DNA of 64,000 nucleotides from ENR-C20 sp942493145 (GCA_942493145.1 OW818679.1:3596001-3660000); one strand, 5' to 3'; positions 52,848-62,273 are shown, numbered from the stretch's first letter. Notes: generated from the sequence alone by a model not told the origin. Program-made: numbers and translations.

Positions 52848-53945
52848 TTATTTTCCGTTGTCGGTAGCCTCATCATATTCATTGGGTTCCTCTTCACCAT
52901 TTATGACCCTGAGGGCGCCCATTGCAAGGGATTCCAGTTCATTCTCCCCGCCGTAAACCTCTACAGGTGCTATCCAGTCTATCATTCCGACGATCTGTTC
53001 AGACAGGATTTTTGAATAAGCGTTTCCGCCGGTGAGGATTATGCAGTCCACCTTGCCCTTAGCTACTGCTGCAAGCTGGCCAATGCCCTTTGCTACCTGG
53101 TAGCCCATCGCCGAATAGATCAGTTTTGCTTTTTCATCACCAGCTGCGATCATATCCTGGACTTTTCTGGCGTCATTGACTCCGAGATATGCCACCAGTC
53201 CGCCTCTGCCTTTTATTTTCCTGTCCATTTCAACAAAATCATGTTTACCGTTAAAGCAGACCTTTACGAGCTCACCGCTGGGCAACCCTCCGGTCCTCTC
53301 AGCAGAGAATGGACCCTCGTCATCCTTTACAATGTCGACCATGTGGCCATCACGATGTAAGCTCATGGTTATACCGCCGCCAAGGTGGGCAACTATAAGG
53401 CTGAGATCCTTGTGCGCTTTACCTATGCTCTTTGCATATTTTATCGCCTGTGCCCTCATGTTGAGAGCATGAGTCAGAGGATTCCTTTCGATTTCAGGCA
53501 TTCCTGAAATCCTGGCGATTTCATCCAGTTCATTAACGGCGACTGAATCGTAAATAAAAGCAGGCTTGCCAAGAGGGGCTGCAATTTCGTACGCAAGCTT
53601 TGCGCCCAGGTTTGAAGCGTGCTCTCCCTGAGGCCTTTCAGCAAGCCTCTTAAGCATACGGTCGTTGACGGTGTATGCACCGCTCTTTACTGAAGGCAAT
53701 CCGCCTCCGCGTCCGGCAACTGCTGAAAGATTTTTTATATCGAAGTTGATTTCCTTAAGATAATCAAGAATGGATTGCTTCCTGAATTCATACTGTTCGT
53801 TTACGAATTTAAATTTCTGCAGCTCCTCAGTGGAATGGTCCAGGCTCATTTTATACCGTTCGACCTCATTTTCAAATAAAGCTATCTTGGTTGAAGTGGA
53901 TCCTGGATTGATAGCGAGGACCCATTTGCTAGTGGTTGCTGACAT
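52848..53945 (-). CDS. buk: Butyrate kinase (acyl kinase)
   Basis: The 365-residue ASKHA kinase begins with AINPGSTSTKIALFENE, the phosphate loop, and has GRGGGLPSVKSGAY, HLGGGITMSLHRDG and ILTGGNAYSK. It makes ATP and free acid from an acyl phosphate, classically butyryl phosphate, and often also branched-chain ones. ptb is 21 bases upstream. It supplies the energy-yielding last step for block B. Confidence 0.95.
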   Translation of the reverse strand: MSATTSKWVLAINPGSTSTKIALFENEVERYKMSLDHSTEELQKFKFVNEQYEFRKQSILDYLKEINFDIKNLSAVAGRGGGLPSVKSGAYTVNDRMLKRLAERPQGEHASNLGAKLAYEIAAPLGKPAFIYDSVAVNELDEIARISGMPEIERNPLTHALNMRAQAIKYAKSIGKAHKDLSLIVAHLGGGITMSLHRDGHMVDIVKDDEGPFSAERTGGLPSGELVKVCFNGKHDFVEMDRKIKGRGGLVAYLGVNDARKVQDMIAAGDEKAKLIYSAMGYQVAKGIGQLAAVAKGKVDCIILTGGNAYSKILSEQIVGMIDWIAPVEVYGGENELESLAMGALRVINGEEEPNEYDEATDNGK

Positions 53946-53966
53946 TTTTATTATCCCCTTTCAAAA

Positions 53967-54878
53967 TTAATGACGTTGTTCAATAATTGAACTCATTATA
54001 AGTCCATAGTATTTTTCCAATGTGGGCGATGAGCGCGAAGTCAGCACTATCGGCACCTTTGCTCCTACAATGAAGCCTCCGCCTCTTGTATCTGCAGTAA
54101 ATTCCAGAGTTTTTACAAATATGTTGCCTGCATGAATATTAGGCATAATCAGAATATCCGCATCGGCGGCAACCGGGCTCTGGTAGTTTTTGATCTCTAC
54201 TGCTTCCTTGTACAGTGCCAGGTCATATGAAATCGGACCTTCCACTATGCAGCCCGGGATCTCACCGATCTGGTTGAGCCTCTTGAGTTCAGCAGCATCA
54301 ACAGATTCAGGCATCTTGGGATTTACTTCGTCTACCGCACAAAGCACTGCGACCTTGGGGTCTGTGTAGCCAATCATTGTCATGATTTCTACTGCATTGA
54401 GAATCAGTTGCTTCTTTGTTTCAAGGTCGGGGTACATATTGAGTGCGACATCGGTAAAGCAAATAATTTTGTGATAATTGGGCAGTTCCTTGAATGCAAG
54501 ATGTGACATCTGCTTGCCTGTCCTGAGTCCGTTTTCCTTACTTACTACAGCCCTCATGAGGTCAGGTGTCTGGAGAAGTCCCTTCATTACAGCAGCAACT
54601 TCGTCATTCCTGACCAATTCGACCATAGCCTTAACTGATTCCTCTGTACTGTTTGTGGCGACTATGCGGCATTCACGTGCAAGCTCTCCGTGCTTCTCAA
54701 GATTCTTTTCAATTATCTCTTTATTGCCGATAAGAACGGGCCTTACTATACCGTCCCTGCATGCCATCATCATCGCTTCCAGCGCATGATCATCTTCCGC
54801 ACATACAAGGGCTACATTTTTCTTAATTGAATTTGCTTTGCATTTTTCAATAACCTCTTTAAAATTCCTGTAAACCAT
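53967..54878 (-). CDS. ptb: Phosphate butyryltransferase (phosphate acyltransferase)
   Basis: This 303-residue enzyme of the Pta/Ptb family exchanges CoA for phosphate on butyryl-CoA or a related acyl-CoA. ALVCAEDDHALEAMM, VMKGLLQTPDLMRAV and DADILIMPNIHAGN are family motifs. The size and the paired buk gene point to Ptb rather than phosphotransacetylase. It follows the sigma-54 activator by 42 bases on the same strand. Confidence 0.94.
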   Translation of the reverse strand: MVYRNFKEVIEKCKANSIKKNVALVCAEDDHALEAMMMACRDGIVRPVLIGNKEIIEKNLEKHGELARECRIVATNSTEESVKAMVELVRNDEVAAVMKGLLQTPDLMRAVVSKENGLRTGKQMSHLAFKELPNYHKIICFTDVALNMYPDLETKKQLILNAVEIMTMIGYTDPKVAVLCAVDEVNPKMPESVDAAELKRLNQIGEIPGCIVEGPISYDLALYKEAVEIKNYQSPVAADADILIMPNIHAGNIFVKTLEFTADTRGGGFIVGAKVPIVLTSRSSPTLEKYYGLIMSSIIEQRH

Positions 54879-54920
54879 AAAAATAATCCTTTCTTACTCC
54901 TGTTATGTATAATTTTATTA

Positions 54921-56444
54921 TTAGTTATTTATTTTGTATTTTTCGAGCTTCTCATAAAAGGATCTCCGTGAAATGCCAAGTTCCTTTATGGCGTTGCTGC
55001 GGTTGTTGTTGTTCCGCTTGAGTGCAGCCTCCATGAGAAGCTTCTCCACTTTTTCAACAGTCTGCTTCATGTTTTGGGCTCCTGCCCCGGCTCCGGCTCC
55101 GGTGACCTTTTCACCGGCAACTTCACTCAGCATTGTTGTTACAGTCGCATCGGTGTCTTCAGGCATGTCCTTGCCTGTTAGTATGTCCTTGCCTGTTAGT
55201 ATGTCCTTGCCTGTTGGCTTATCCTTGTTTATCGGCCTCAGGTAAACAGGCAGGTTTTCAACCTCAAGCCTTGCACCATCCCGCAGGACAAAGGCATATT
55301 CCAGTACATTCTGCAGTTCCCTTACATTACCAGGCCAGTCATATTCGAGCAGTATCCCCATGACCTGCTGGGATATCGTGATCTCCTGCCCGGCATCCTT
55401 GGAAATCTGCTCCAGCAGTTTTTCAGCAAGGGAGGGTATGTCGTCCTTCCTGTCCCGCAGTGGTGGGATTGTGAGCGGTACAATGCTCATCCTGTAGAAA
55501 AGGTCTTGTCTGAAGGCCCCTTCCTCAACCATCTTTTCAAGATCGCGGTTTGTTGCCGAAACCACTCTTATATCCAGCTTGATGGTCTTGTTGCCTCCGA
55601 CCCTTTCCAGCTCCTTCTCCTGTAAAACCCTCAAGAGCTTGGCCTGCATGCTGAGTGTCATATCACCTATTTCATCAAGGAATATTGTTCCTCCATGGGC
55701 AATTTCAAATTTCCCGAGCTTTCCGCCCTTCTTTGCCCCGGAGAATGCGCCCTCCTCATAGCCGAACAATTCACTCTCCAGCAACGTTTCTGGAATAGCT
55801 GCGCAGTTCACCTTAATAAGGGGCTTATCCTTCCTCTTGCTGCTGTTGTGAATTGCTTTTGCCAGAACTTCCTTACCTACTCCGCTTTCCCCCCTGATGA
55901 GGACTGTGCTGTCCGTACGTGCTACCTTAGCCGCCAGTTCCAGCAGTGTAATCATCCGTTTGTTCCTTGAGCCATAATCTTTAAAGGATAGAGGCAGCTG
56001 ACCGCTCCTGTTCAACTGGTCCTGGAGATAGTCTGCAACACCTTTGGTCCTCTGAAGTTCACTATTCAGTTGAACCACTTCGGATATATTGTAAAATATT
56101 GCTACACAACCAATTATCTTATCGCCATCGAACAGCGGGAAGCCGCTCCCCATGACATCAATTCCAACAGAGGATATGTAATCCCTCTGATTGTGACTTG
56201 GTTTTCCAGTACGGAGCACCTTGATTGCCGAAGCGGTAGCTTCAAACGAATCCAGGCGTTTGCCCAAAACCTTCTGGACAGGGACACCAAGTATCTTGGT
56301 ATAAGCCTCATTGGCATATACTATAGTTGTGTCTGCATCTATCACCATTACAACATCCTGAATGTTGTCAAGAATATTGAAAAAAAGCTTGGGGTCCCAC
56401 TTTTTAATAACATTAGTGGTCACGGCATAAGTTTCGTTGTTCAT
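54921..56444 (-). CDS. PAS-domain sigma-54-dependent transcriptional activator
   Basis: The protein is about 507 residues from ATG 56444 with GGAGGGG upstream; further in-frame ATGs lie earlier. A PAS domain (about 15-130: FNILDNIQDVVMVIDADTTIVYANEAY) is followed by the AAA+ domain with Walker A GESGVGKE, the sigma-54-contacting loop GAFSGA (usually GAFTGA), Walker B GGTIFLDEIGDM and the R-finger region. A linker with a triplicated TGKDIL unit leads to a Fis-type helix-turn-helix (NNRSNAIKELGISRRSFYEKL). It sits inside the operon of ptb-buk and dehydratase genes and is the natural activator of the two sigma-54 promoters at 60.4 and 62.3 kb. The PAS ligand is unknown. Confidence 0.93.
   Translation of the reverse strand: MNNETYAVTTNVIKKWDPKLFFNILDNIQDVVMVIDADTTIVYANEAYTKILGVPVQKVLGKRLDSFEATASAIKVLRTGKPSHNQRDYISSVGIDVMGSGFPLFDGDKIIGCVAIFYNISEVVQLNSELQRTKGVADYLQDQLNRSGQLPLSFKDYGSRNKRMITLLELAAKVARTDSTVLIRGESGVGKEVLAKAIHNSSKRKDKPLIKVNCAAIPETLLESELFGYEEGAFSGAKKGGKLGKFEIAHGGTIFLDEIGDMTLSMQAKLLRVLQEKELERVGGNKTIKLDIRVVSATNRDLEKMVEEGAFRQDLFYRMSIVPLTIPPLRDRKDDIPSLAEKLLEQISKDAGQEITISQQVMGILLEYDWPGNVRELQNVLEYAFVLRDGARLEVENLPVYLRPINKDKPTGKDILTGKDILTGKDMPEDTDATVTTMLSEVAGEKVTGAGAGAGAQNMKQTVEKVEKLLMEAALKRNNNNRSNAIKELGISRRSFYEKLEKYKINN
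55165..55218. repeat. Three tandem 18-base repeats in the activator gene
   Basis: The unit ATGTCCTTGCCTGTTAGT occurs at 55165-55182 and 55183-55200, with a near copy at 55201-55218. On the minus strand it codes a repeated TGKDIL in the linker between AAA+ and helix-turn-helix domains. In-frame, so copy-number change would only alter linker length. Confidence 0.75.
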
Positions 56445-56572
56445 AGCCCCTCCGAGGATTGTATCTTTTGTATACATTATATCATACATCCTTTTTCCCG
56501 GTATATACATTCCATTGATGGGCTTTTCATAATTTCACTTATCATACTTGATTCTCACTAATCATACCTGAC

Positions 56573-58642
56573 CTATATCACCGATGCCTCTTCATACGCG
56601 CTTCTGACCGCATCAAGCATACTACCAGGCTTCCTTGCGTCACCTATCAGGCACAAGCCTTCAATCTGACCTTCAATGGCCGCATACAGCTCGGCATTAG
56701 GCATATAGCCGGCCGCAACCACTAACGTATCCGCAGGAATGCTCATCTGATCAACTGCCGCATCCGATTGGTCTCCTGTGGTTTTCTCAACAATTATATT
56801 GCCCTGCCTGAGGTCAATGACCTTTGTCTGCTCCATTGTTTTAATGTGCAGCTGTTTCAGCAGCATGAGCATGGACCACCTGGTGCTCGGGCCGATATCC
56901 CTGCCGATTCCCTTGCCAGCTTCAACGACCGTAACCGATTTGGTACCGTCATTCATCAGTTTGAACAGCTCTTCGGGGCTCTCCGCCTGAAACTGCATCA
57001 GGAATTTCAGTGTCGGTCCGTCAATGGTTCCCGCCTTGGCCAGTTTCATGGCCGTCTGAATGCCCTGTCCATTTCCTCCGACTACAACTGTCTTCATCCC
57101 TGTTGCTGCCTTTCCAGTTATTACATCCCATGCATGGACCACCGATATGCTGCCATCGGTCTGAAGCGGAAATCCCAGAGCCCTTTTGCCTGTGGCTATC
57201 ACGACCCTGTCAAAATTTTCTGTTTTAACCGCTTCAATGACATCCAGCGGGTTTGCCGGTTTACTGTATATGATTTCAACATTTAAACTCCTGCAGGCAG
57301 CTTTCAGATAATCCGTAAATTTGAGAAATTCCTGACGCCCCTCTATTTGCGCCGCAATGTTTGCTTGACCGCCGTGCCAGCCTTTTTCCTCCCATATTGT
57401 CACCGAATGGCCACGCAGCGCTGCTACCCTGGAGTATTCCAGACCGGCCACACCTGCGCCCACAACCAGAATTTTTTGAGGCTTTAAGGATAGTGTTTCT
57501 GTTGGGAGCAGTGAATTCTTCATCAGGTCGGTTTCCCTTCCCGCTTCTGCATTGACGAGGCAGTTCAATTGCTTGCCGAAGAAGATATGATCCATACATG
57601 CCTGGTTGCAGGCCACACACGGCCGGATTCCGGCATAGTCGCCCTTTATGGCCTTAACGGCAAGATTGGGTTCAGCAAGGAAGCCACGTGCAAATCCGGC
57701 GAAATCAGCCCAGCCGTCATCAATAACCCTCTCGGCAACGACAGGTGTCATCCTGTTGCACATAACCACCGGTATGCTTACAGACTCCTTGATTTTCCTT
57801 CCCAGATAGGCAAATGCACCATAGGGCACTTCCATAGTCAGCTGTGGCACAGCCGTCTCATGCCAGCCGCCGGTGACGTCTATAGCATCAGCCCCGGCCT
57901 TTTCAAAAGCCCTGCATACCTGCACAGTCTCCACCCATGTATTGCCACCAGGCATAAAGTCATTGCCCGCAACCCTGATCATTACAGGGTACTCCTGCCC
58001 TACAGCTTTCCTTACAGCAGCAATGACCGCCAGCGGGAAGGTCAGTCGGCCTTCAAGGTCGCCGCCATAAATATCCGTGCGTTTGTTCGTCATGGGAGAA
58101 AGGAACTGGGCCAACAGGTATCCTGAGGCTGCTGTGATTTCAACCCCGTCAAAGCCCGCCTCTTTAGCCCTTCCGGCAGCCTCGCCGAAAAATGATACTA
58201 TCTGTTCGATTTCTTCAATTGTCAGTTCCCTGGGGGTCTCTCCGGTAAAACGTGACGAAACCTCCGAAGGAGCAACAGCCTGAAGTCCGTCATATTCCTT
58301 TGAGCGGGCATACCGCCCGGGATGCATGAGCTGTGGGAATATAAGGCCTCCCTCGGCGTGGATGGCTTCAGTAAGACGCTTCAAACCCGGTATGTATATA
58401 TCATCACTCAGGCGCAGCATCCCATGGTGGTTGAGTCGAAGCGGATCAACGCCTGATGCTCCGACGATGATCAGTCCGGCGCCGCCTTTTGCCCTCCTGC
58501 GGTAAAACTCTACCATTTCATCGCTTACCACCCCATCTGTGTTGTAGGCGGTATGCATGGCTGTCATCACAAAGCGGTTCCTGAGTTCAAGCTTGCCTAT
58601 CTTCCCTTTGGAATACAACTTTGACGCTATTTTACCATCCAT
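56573..58642 (-). CDS. Old-yellow-enzyme-type NADH:flavin oxidoreductase (2-enoate reductase/BaiCD-like)
   Basis: The 689-residue protein has three parts: an N-terminal FMN-binding TIM barrel (about 1-330, GKLELRNRFVMTAMHTAY, FDGVEITAASGYLLAQFLSP), a [4Fe-4S] cysteine cluster at about 341-362 (CVACNQACMD...C) and C-terminal FAD and NAD(P) domains (ILVVGAGVAGLEYSRVAALRGH near 390). This is the layout of 2-enoate reductase, 2,4-dienoyl-CoA reductase, bile-acid BaiCD/BaiH and trimethylamine dehydrogenase. Beside AbfD-like dehydratases it probably reduces an enoate or dienoyl-CoA. It lies 89 bases downstream of dehydratase gene 1. AAGGAG precedes the ATG. Confidence 0.88.
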   Translation of the reverse strand: MDGKIASKLYSKGKIGKLELRNRFVMTAMHTAYNTDGVVSDEMVEFYRRRAKGGAGLIIVGASGVDPLRLNHHGMLRLSDDIYIPGLKRLTEAIHAEGGLIFPQLMHPGRYARSKEYDGLQAVAPSEVSSRFTGETPRELTIEEIEQIVSFFGEAAGRAKEAGFDGVEITAASGYLLAQFLSPMTNKRTDIYGGDLEGRLTFPLAVIAAVRKAVGQEYPVMIRVAGNDFMPGGNTWVETVQVCRAFEKAGADAIDVTGGWHETAVPQLTMEVPYGAFAYLGRKIKESVSIPVVMCNRMTPVVAERVIDDGWADFAGFARGFLAEPNLAVKAIKGDYAGIRPCVACNQACMDHIFFGKQLNCLVNAEAGRETDLMKNSLLPTETLSLKPQKILVVGAGVAGLEYSRVAALRGHSVTIWEEKGWHGGQANIAAQIEGRQEFLKFTDYLKAACRSLNVEIIYSKPANPLDVIEAVKTENFDRVVIATGKRALGFPLQTDGSISVVHAWDVITGKAATGMKTVVVGGNGQGIQTAMKLAKAGTIDGPTLKFLMQFQAESPEELFKLMNDGTKSVTVVEAGKGIGRDIGPSTRWSMLMLLKQLHIKTMEQTKVIDLRQGNIIVEKTTGDQSDAAVDQMSIPADTLVVAAGYMPNAELYAAIEGQIEGLCLIGDARKPGSMLDAVRSAYEEASVI

Positions 58643-58731
58643 CAGCTACTCCTTCATGCACAGACAGGAGGGCAGAGTGGCTTTATGCCAAACTTACCCC
58701 CCCGACTTTAATTATAATGTCGAAAATTTAA

Positions 58732-60312
58732 CTATTTCTTTTGTTCCTGTGCTGCTGCAGTCTTTTTAAACTTGTCCAGCATAGCCCTCGGAGTCGCGGT
58801 TGCGCGCTCGTAACGAGGCATCTTCACACCCTCAAAGCCAGCCAGGTACTTGGCTATATCCTTCAGAGGCTCAAGGTCGTAACGGCTCATCATGGTGATG
58901 GTCTCCATGAGAGGCGATCCGCCGCCATGCACACCTGCAACGGCTTGTGCTCCTTCAAAGGCATCGCAGAGCTTGTCTTCCATCATACGCATGACTCTGT
59001 GTGTCTGTTCTGCAGTATAGTCAGGATTACGCATGATATATTTATTGCATAGTTCGGCTGTCTCAGGCGCGTAGAAGGATTCCTCCGTCGGCAGTGAAGC
59101 ACAGACGCCGCCTGTCAGGTCAGCCAATGTCTCGTATTCGTGATAGATCTTCTGTCCTGCAAGCTTACGTCCTGCATTTGTGAGTATCTCGTCTGGCACA
59201 TAGGATCCGTTGGGGAACTTGACCGCACGCAGTGCAGAAGATTGTCCTGCAGCAAATACAAGTTCAGCTGTGCTGATTATATCGCATATCTTCTCACGGA
59301 CATGGGGTTCCTTTGCTATATCGTTTACATCTGCAACCAGCGCAGCCTGTGCAGCTATAACCTCTGAAACAGCCGTCTTGCAGCCTGTGTAGGAATGTCT
59401 GTGATAGTGTGCAAACATAAGTGCGAGATAACCGGCATACTGGAGTACATCCGGTTGGTCCAGGCCATTCATGAACACTCTTTCATCAGGAACGAAAACG
59501 TCATCAAAAATAGTCAGGGATTCTACATCGCCTACATTTGCAAATGGTGCTTCAATGTGTTTCCTCTTGTGATGCTTGCCGGGAAGTGCCATCAGTTTGA
59601 TTCCATCCCAGTCTGCAGGCAGGGCAAAAGCTATTGCATAGCCTTCATCGCCAGGGCCCATGAACTTTGTGGGTGTTACGATGATTTCATCGGCGTAGGG
59701 AGCTATGGAGTTGCAGATTTTTGCGCCGCGAACGATTATTCCCTTGCAGGGCTTGCCATCAAGGCCGATACCATCAACATCCGTCTTTATAACATGTACA
59801 AACTGGTCCGGATCGGGCTGCATGTGTGCCCTCTTGTACTTGGGATTACGTGAACCCTTTACATCGGTCTGTGCACAGTTGCACACAAGATCGTTTTCCT
59901 GGCAGAACAAAAGGTACTTGTTAAAACGTTCATGATAATTTGTGCCGCAAGCAGCATCACAATCATAAGTTACTACAGCGAGTGCATTGAGTGCATCTGT
60001 GCCCATGCAGCGCTGTGTACAGCCGCCGACACGGTGGCAGAGGAGTCTTGTCATAAGCTGCTTGTTGAGCAGGTCTTCCTTTGACTGGTGGATGTGTGTG
60101 AAACGGTTGATCTTTTCACCAGTAAGGTGTGAAGTTGCTGTACATACATCCAGATAATCGGGATCGTGTGCCAGGTCATAAGTAAACTTGATTACATATG
60201 TTCCGCCGTCGATCCAGTCTCCGGAACGATCAACATTCTTGCCGTTCATATATACGTTCGGTTTCATTTTAAGCAGTCTTTCCTTGTATGCTTCATACGT
60301 TCCAATAGCCAT
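58732..60312 (-). CDS. AbfD-like iron-sulfur flavoprotein dehydratase 1 (4-hydroxybutyryl-CoA dehydratase family)
   Basis: This 526-residue protein belongs to the 4-hydroxybutyryl-CoA dehydratase / 4-hydroxyphenylacetate 3-hydroxylase family. It keeps the four [4Fe-4S] ligands of AbfD: C98 and C102 (CTQRC), H304 and C311 (HRHSYTGC), which the oxygen-using hydroxylases lack. AbfD removes water from a non-activated position through a ketyl radical with FAD. It is about 35 residues longer than typical AbfD, so the substrate may differ. It lies below a sigma-54 promoter and heads an operon with the enoate-reductase-like gene, activator, ptb and buk. TATAGGAGGT precedes the ATG. Confidence 0.85.
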   Translation of the reverse strand: MAIGTYEAYKERLLKMKPNVYMNGKNVDRSGDWIDGGTYVIKFTYDLAHDPDYLDVCTATSHLTGEKINRFTHIHQSKEDLLNKQLMTRLLCHRVGGCTQRCMGTDALNALAVVTYDCDAACGTNYHERFNKYLLFCQENDLVCNCAQTDVKGSRNPKYKRAHMQPDPDQFVHVIKTDVDGIGLDGKPCKGIIVRGAKICNSIAPYADEIIVTPTKFMGPGDEGYAIAFALPADWDGIKLMALPGKHHKRKHIEAPFANVGDVESLTIFDDVFVPDERVFMNGLDQPDVLQYAGYLALMFAHYHRHSYTGCKTAVSEVIAAQAALVADVNDIAKEPHVREKICDIISTAELVFAAGQSSALRAVKFPNGSYVPDEILTNAGRKLAGQKIYHEYETLADLTGGVCASLPTEESFYAPETAELCNKYIMRNPDYTAEQTHRVMRMMEDKLCDAFEGAQAVAGVHGGGSPLMETITMMSRYDLEPLKDIAKYLAGFEGVKMPRYERATATPRAMLDKFKKTAAAQEQKK

Positions 60313-60390
60313 AACATATACCTCCTATAAGGACATTTGGTTAATTGAGTTTTAATCCAATTGTATTTTTCGTAAGTCAATAATTCATAC

Positions 60391-60407
60391 TGCAAGAATC
60401 ATGCCAG
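60391..60407 (-). promoter_or_regulatory. Sigma-54 (-24/-12) promoter of the dehydratase-1 operon
   Basis: On the minus strand the site reads CTGGCATG-ATTC-TTGCA. It fits the YTGGCACG-N4-TTGCW consensus with one change (T for C in CACG) and correct GG-to-GC spacing. It is about 80 bases upstream of the start codon. The PAS/AAA+ activator four genes away is the likely partner. Confidence 0.85.
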
Positions 60408-60560
60408 ATTTATCGAAGGTGGAATATTAAAGCTGTTTGTTTACGGCATGCTATAAATATATAGCACCATATTGGCCATATTAATCAAAAAGATATTAAA
60501 TTACCTGAATAGAATTGTTGTCTTTTGTCTTTATTTTATGTACACGTATTTATACTTGTA

Positions 60561-60599
60561 TAGAAAAGAAACAGCAGAAGGGTTACCCCTACTGCTGTT
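60561..60599 (-). terminator. Intrinsic terminator of dehydratase gene 2
   Basis: AACAGCAG pairs with CTGCTGTT with inner GGGT/ACCC pairing, followed on the minus strand by TCTTTTCTATA. It lies 20 bases past the stop codon at 60619 and isolates that gene from the downstream operon. Confidence 0.78.
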
Positions 60600-60618
60600 G
60601 TGTATACTTTTTATACTA

Positions 60619-62199
60619 TCACTTTTCTGTTGGAGCTACTGGCTGTGTCTTCTTGAATTTATCAAGCATTGCCCTTGGAGTCGCGGTAGCACGCTCGTAA
60701 CGGGGAAGCTTGACACCTTCAAAACCTGCCAGGTACTTGGCGATATTCTTCAGCGGCTCAAGGTCGTAACGGCTCATCATGGTTATTGTCTCCATGAGCG
60801 GTGATCCGCCTCCATGAACGCCTGCAACTGCCTGTGCAGCTTCAAATGCGTCGCAGAGCTTGTCTTCCATCATGCGCATAGTTCTGTGGGTCTCTTCGGC
60901 AGTGTATGCCGGATTACGCATGATGTATTTGTTGCAGAGCTCGGCTGTTTCAGGTGCGAAGAATTCTTCCTCAGTCGGTAATGAAGCACATACGCCACCT
61001 GTAAGGTCAGCCAATGTCTCATATTCATGATATATCTTCTCGCCTGCAAGCTTACGGCCTGCGTTGGTGAGTATCTCGTCCGGCACCCATGAACCGTTGG
61101 GGAATTGGACTGCGCGGTATGCAGAGGCCTGTCCGGCAGCAAATACAAGTTCTGCGGTGCTGATTATGTCACAGATCTTTTCGCGTACATGGTGTTCCTT
61201 TGCGATATCGTTGACATCGGCAACAAGTGCCGCCTGTGCCGCAATAACCTCTGAAACGGCCGTCTTGCAGCCTGTGTAGGAATGCCTGTGATAGTGTGCA
61301 AACATCAGTGCAAGATATCCGGCATACTGGAGAACGTCCGGCTGGTCAAAGCCATTCATGAACACCCTCTCATTTGGTACAAAAACATCATCGAAAATTG
61401 TCAGGGATTCTACGTCTCCAACATTTGCGAATGGCGCTTCAAGGTGTTTCCTCTTGTGATGCTTGCCGGGAAGTGCCATCAGTTTGATGCCCTCCCAGTC
61501 AGCCGGCAGCGCAAAAGCTACAGCATAGCCCTCATCGCCGCTACCCATGAACTTGGTAGGGTTAACGATTATTTCATCAACATACGGGGCATTTGAGTTA
61601 CATATCTTTGCGCCACGTACAATTATACCCTTGCAGGGCTTGCCGTCAATGCCGATACCATCAACGTCAGTCTTTATAACATGTACGAACTGATCCGGAT
61701 CGGGCTGCATGTGTGCCCTCTTGTACTTGGGATTACGTGAACCCTTAACGTCGGTCTGGGCGCAGTTGCAGATCAGGTCATTTTCCTGGCAGTATAAAAG
61801 GTACTTGTTAAAACGTTCGTGATAATTTGTACCGCAGGCAGCATCACAATCGAATGTCACTACCGCGAGGGCGTTGAGTGCGTCCGCACCCATGCAGCGC
61901 TGTGTGCAGCCTCCTACACGGTGGCAAAGGAGCCTTGTCATAAGCTGCTTGTTGAGCAGGTCTTCCTTTGACTGGTGGATGTGCGTGAAACGGTTGATCT
62001 TCTTGCCTGTGAGGTGTGAAGTAGCGGTGCATACATCCTCAAATTCCGGATCGTTTGCCATATCGTAGGTCTGTTTCATAACATAGCAGCCACCGTCTAT
62101 CCAATCTCCCGAACGGTCGACCTTTTTACCATGAAGATATACATTGGGTTTCATTTTGAGCAAGCGCTCTTTATAAGCTTCATATGTGCCTATTCCCAT
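60619..62199 (-). CDS. AbfD-like iron-sulfur flavoprotein dehydratase 2 (paralog of gene 1)
   Basis: The 526-residue protein aligns without gaps to dehydratase 1, with most changes conservative and the C-terminal ten residues the most different. All four [4Fe-4S] ligands are kept (CTQRC at 98-102, HRHSYTGC at 304-311). It is monocistronic, with its own sigma-54 promoter at 62274-62290 and its own terminator. The two proteins could form heteromers, prefer different substrates, or be dosage copies. GGGAGG precedes the ATG. Confidence 0.85.
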   Translation of the reverse strand: MGIGTYEAYKERLLKMKPNVYLHGKKVDRSGDWIDGGCYVMKQTYDMANDPEFEDVCTATSHLTGKKINRFTHIHQSKEDLLNKQLMTRLLCHRVGGCTQRCMGADALNALAVVTFDCDAACGTNYHERFNKYLLYCQENDLICNCAQTDVKGSRNPKYKRAHMQPDPDQFVHVIKTDVDGIGIDGKPCKGIIVRGAKICNSNAPYVDEIIVNPTKFMGSGDEGYAVAFALPADWEGIKLMALPGKHHKRKHLEAPFANVGDVESLTIFDDVFVPNERVFMNGFDQPDVLQYAGYLALMFAHYHRHSYTGCKTAVSEVIAAQAALVADVNDIAKEHHVREKICDIISTAELVFAAGQASAYRAVQFPNGSWVPDEILTNAGRKLAGEKIYHEYETLADLTGGVCASLPTEEEFFAPETAELCNKYIMRNPAYTAEETHRTMRMMEDKLCDAFEAAQAVAGVHGGGSPLMETITMMSRYDLEPLKNIAKYLAGFEGVKLPRYERATATPRAMLDKFKKTQPVAPTEK

Positions 62200-62273
62200 T
62201 TTTAAAAACCTCCCAAATTAATTAGTTTATATTTTTTTGAACCTATCATAATGTGGTTACAGATAATATATAG

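Larger units (their letters stand above)
60313..60618. other. Intergenic region between the two dehydratase genes
   Basis: This 306-base gap holds, from high to low coordinate on the minus strand, the terminator of dehydratase gene 2, a palindrome TGCTATA-AATA-TATAGCA at 60449-60466 that could be an activator-binding site, the sigma-54 promoter at 60391-60407 and the ribosome site of dehydratase gene 1. No gene is seen. Confidence 0.6.

Noticed and set aside
58643..58731. Sigma-54 promoter before the enoate-reductase-like gene
   Set aside because: TTGGCAT occurs on the minus strand, but the base pair GC does not appear at the required spacing, so the -12 element is missing.
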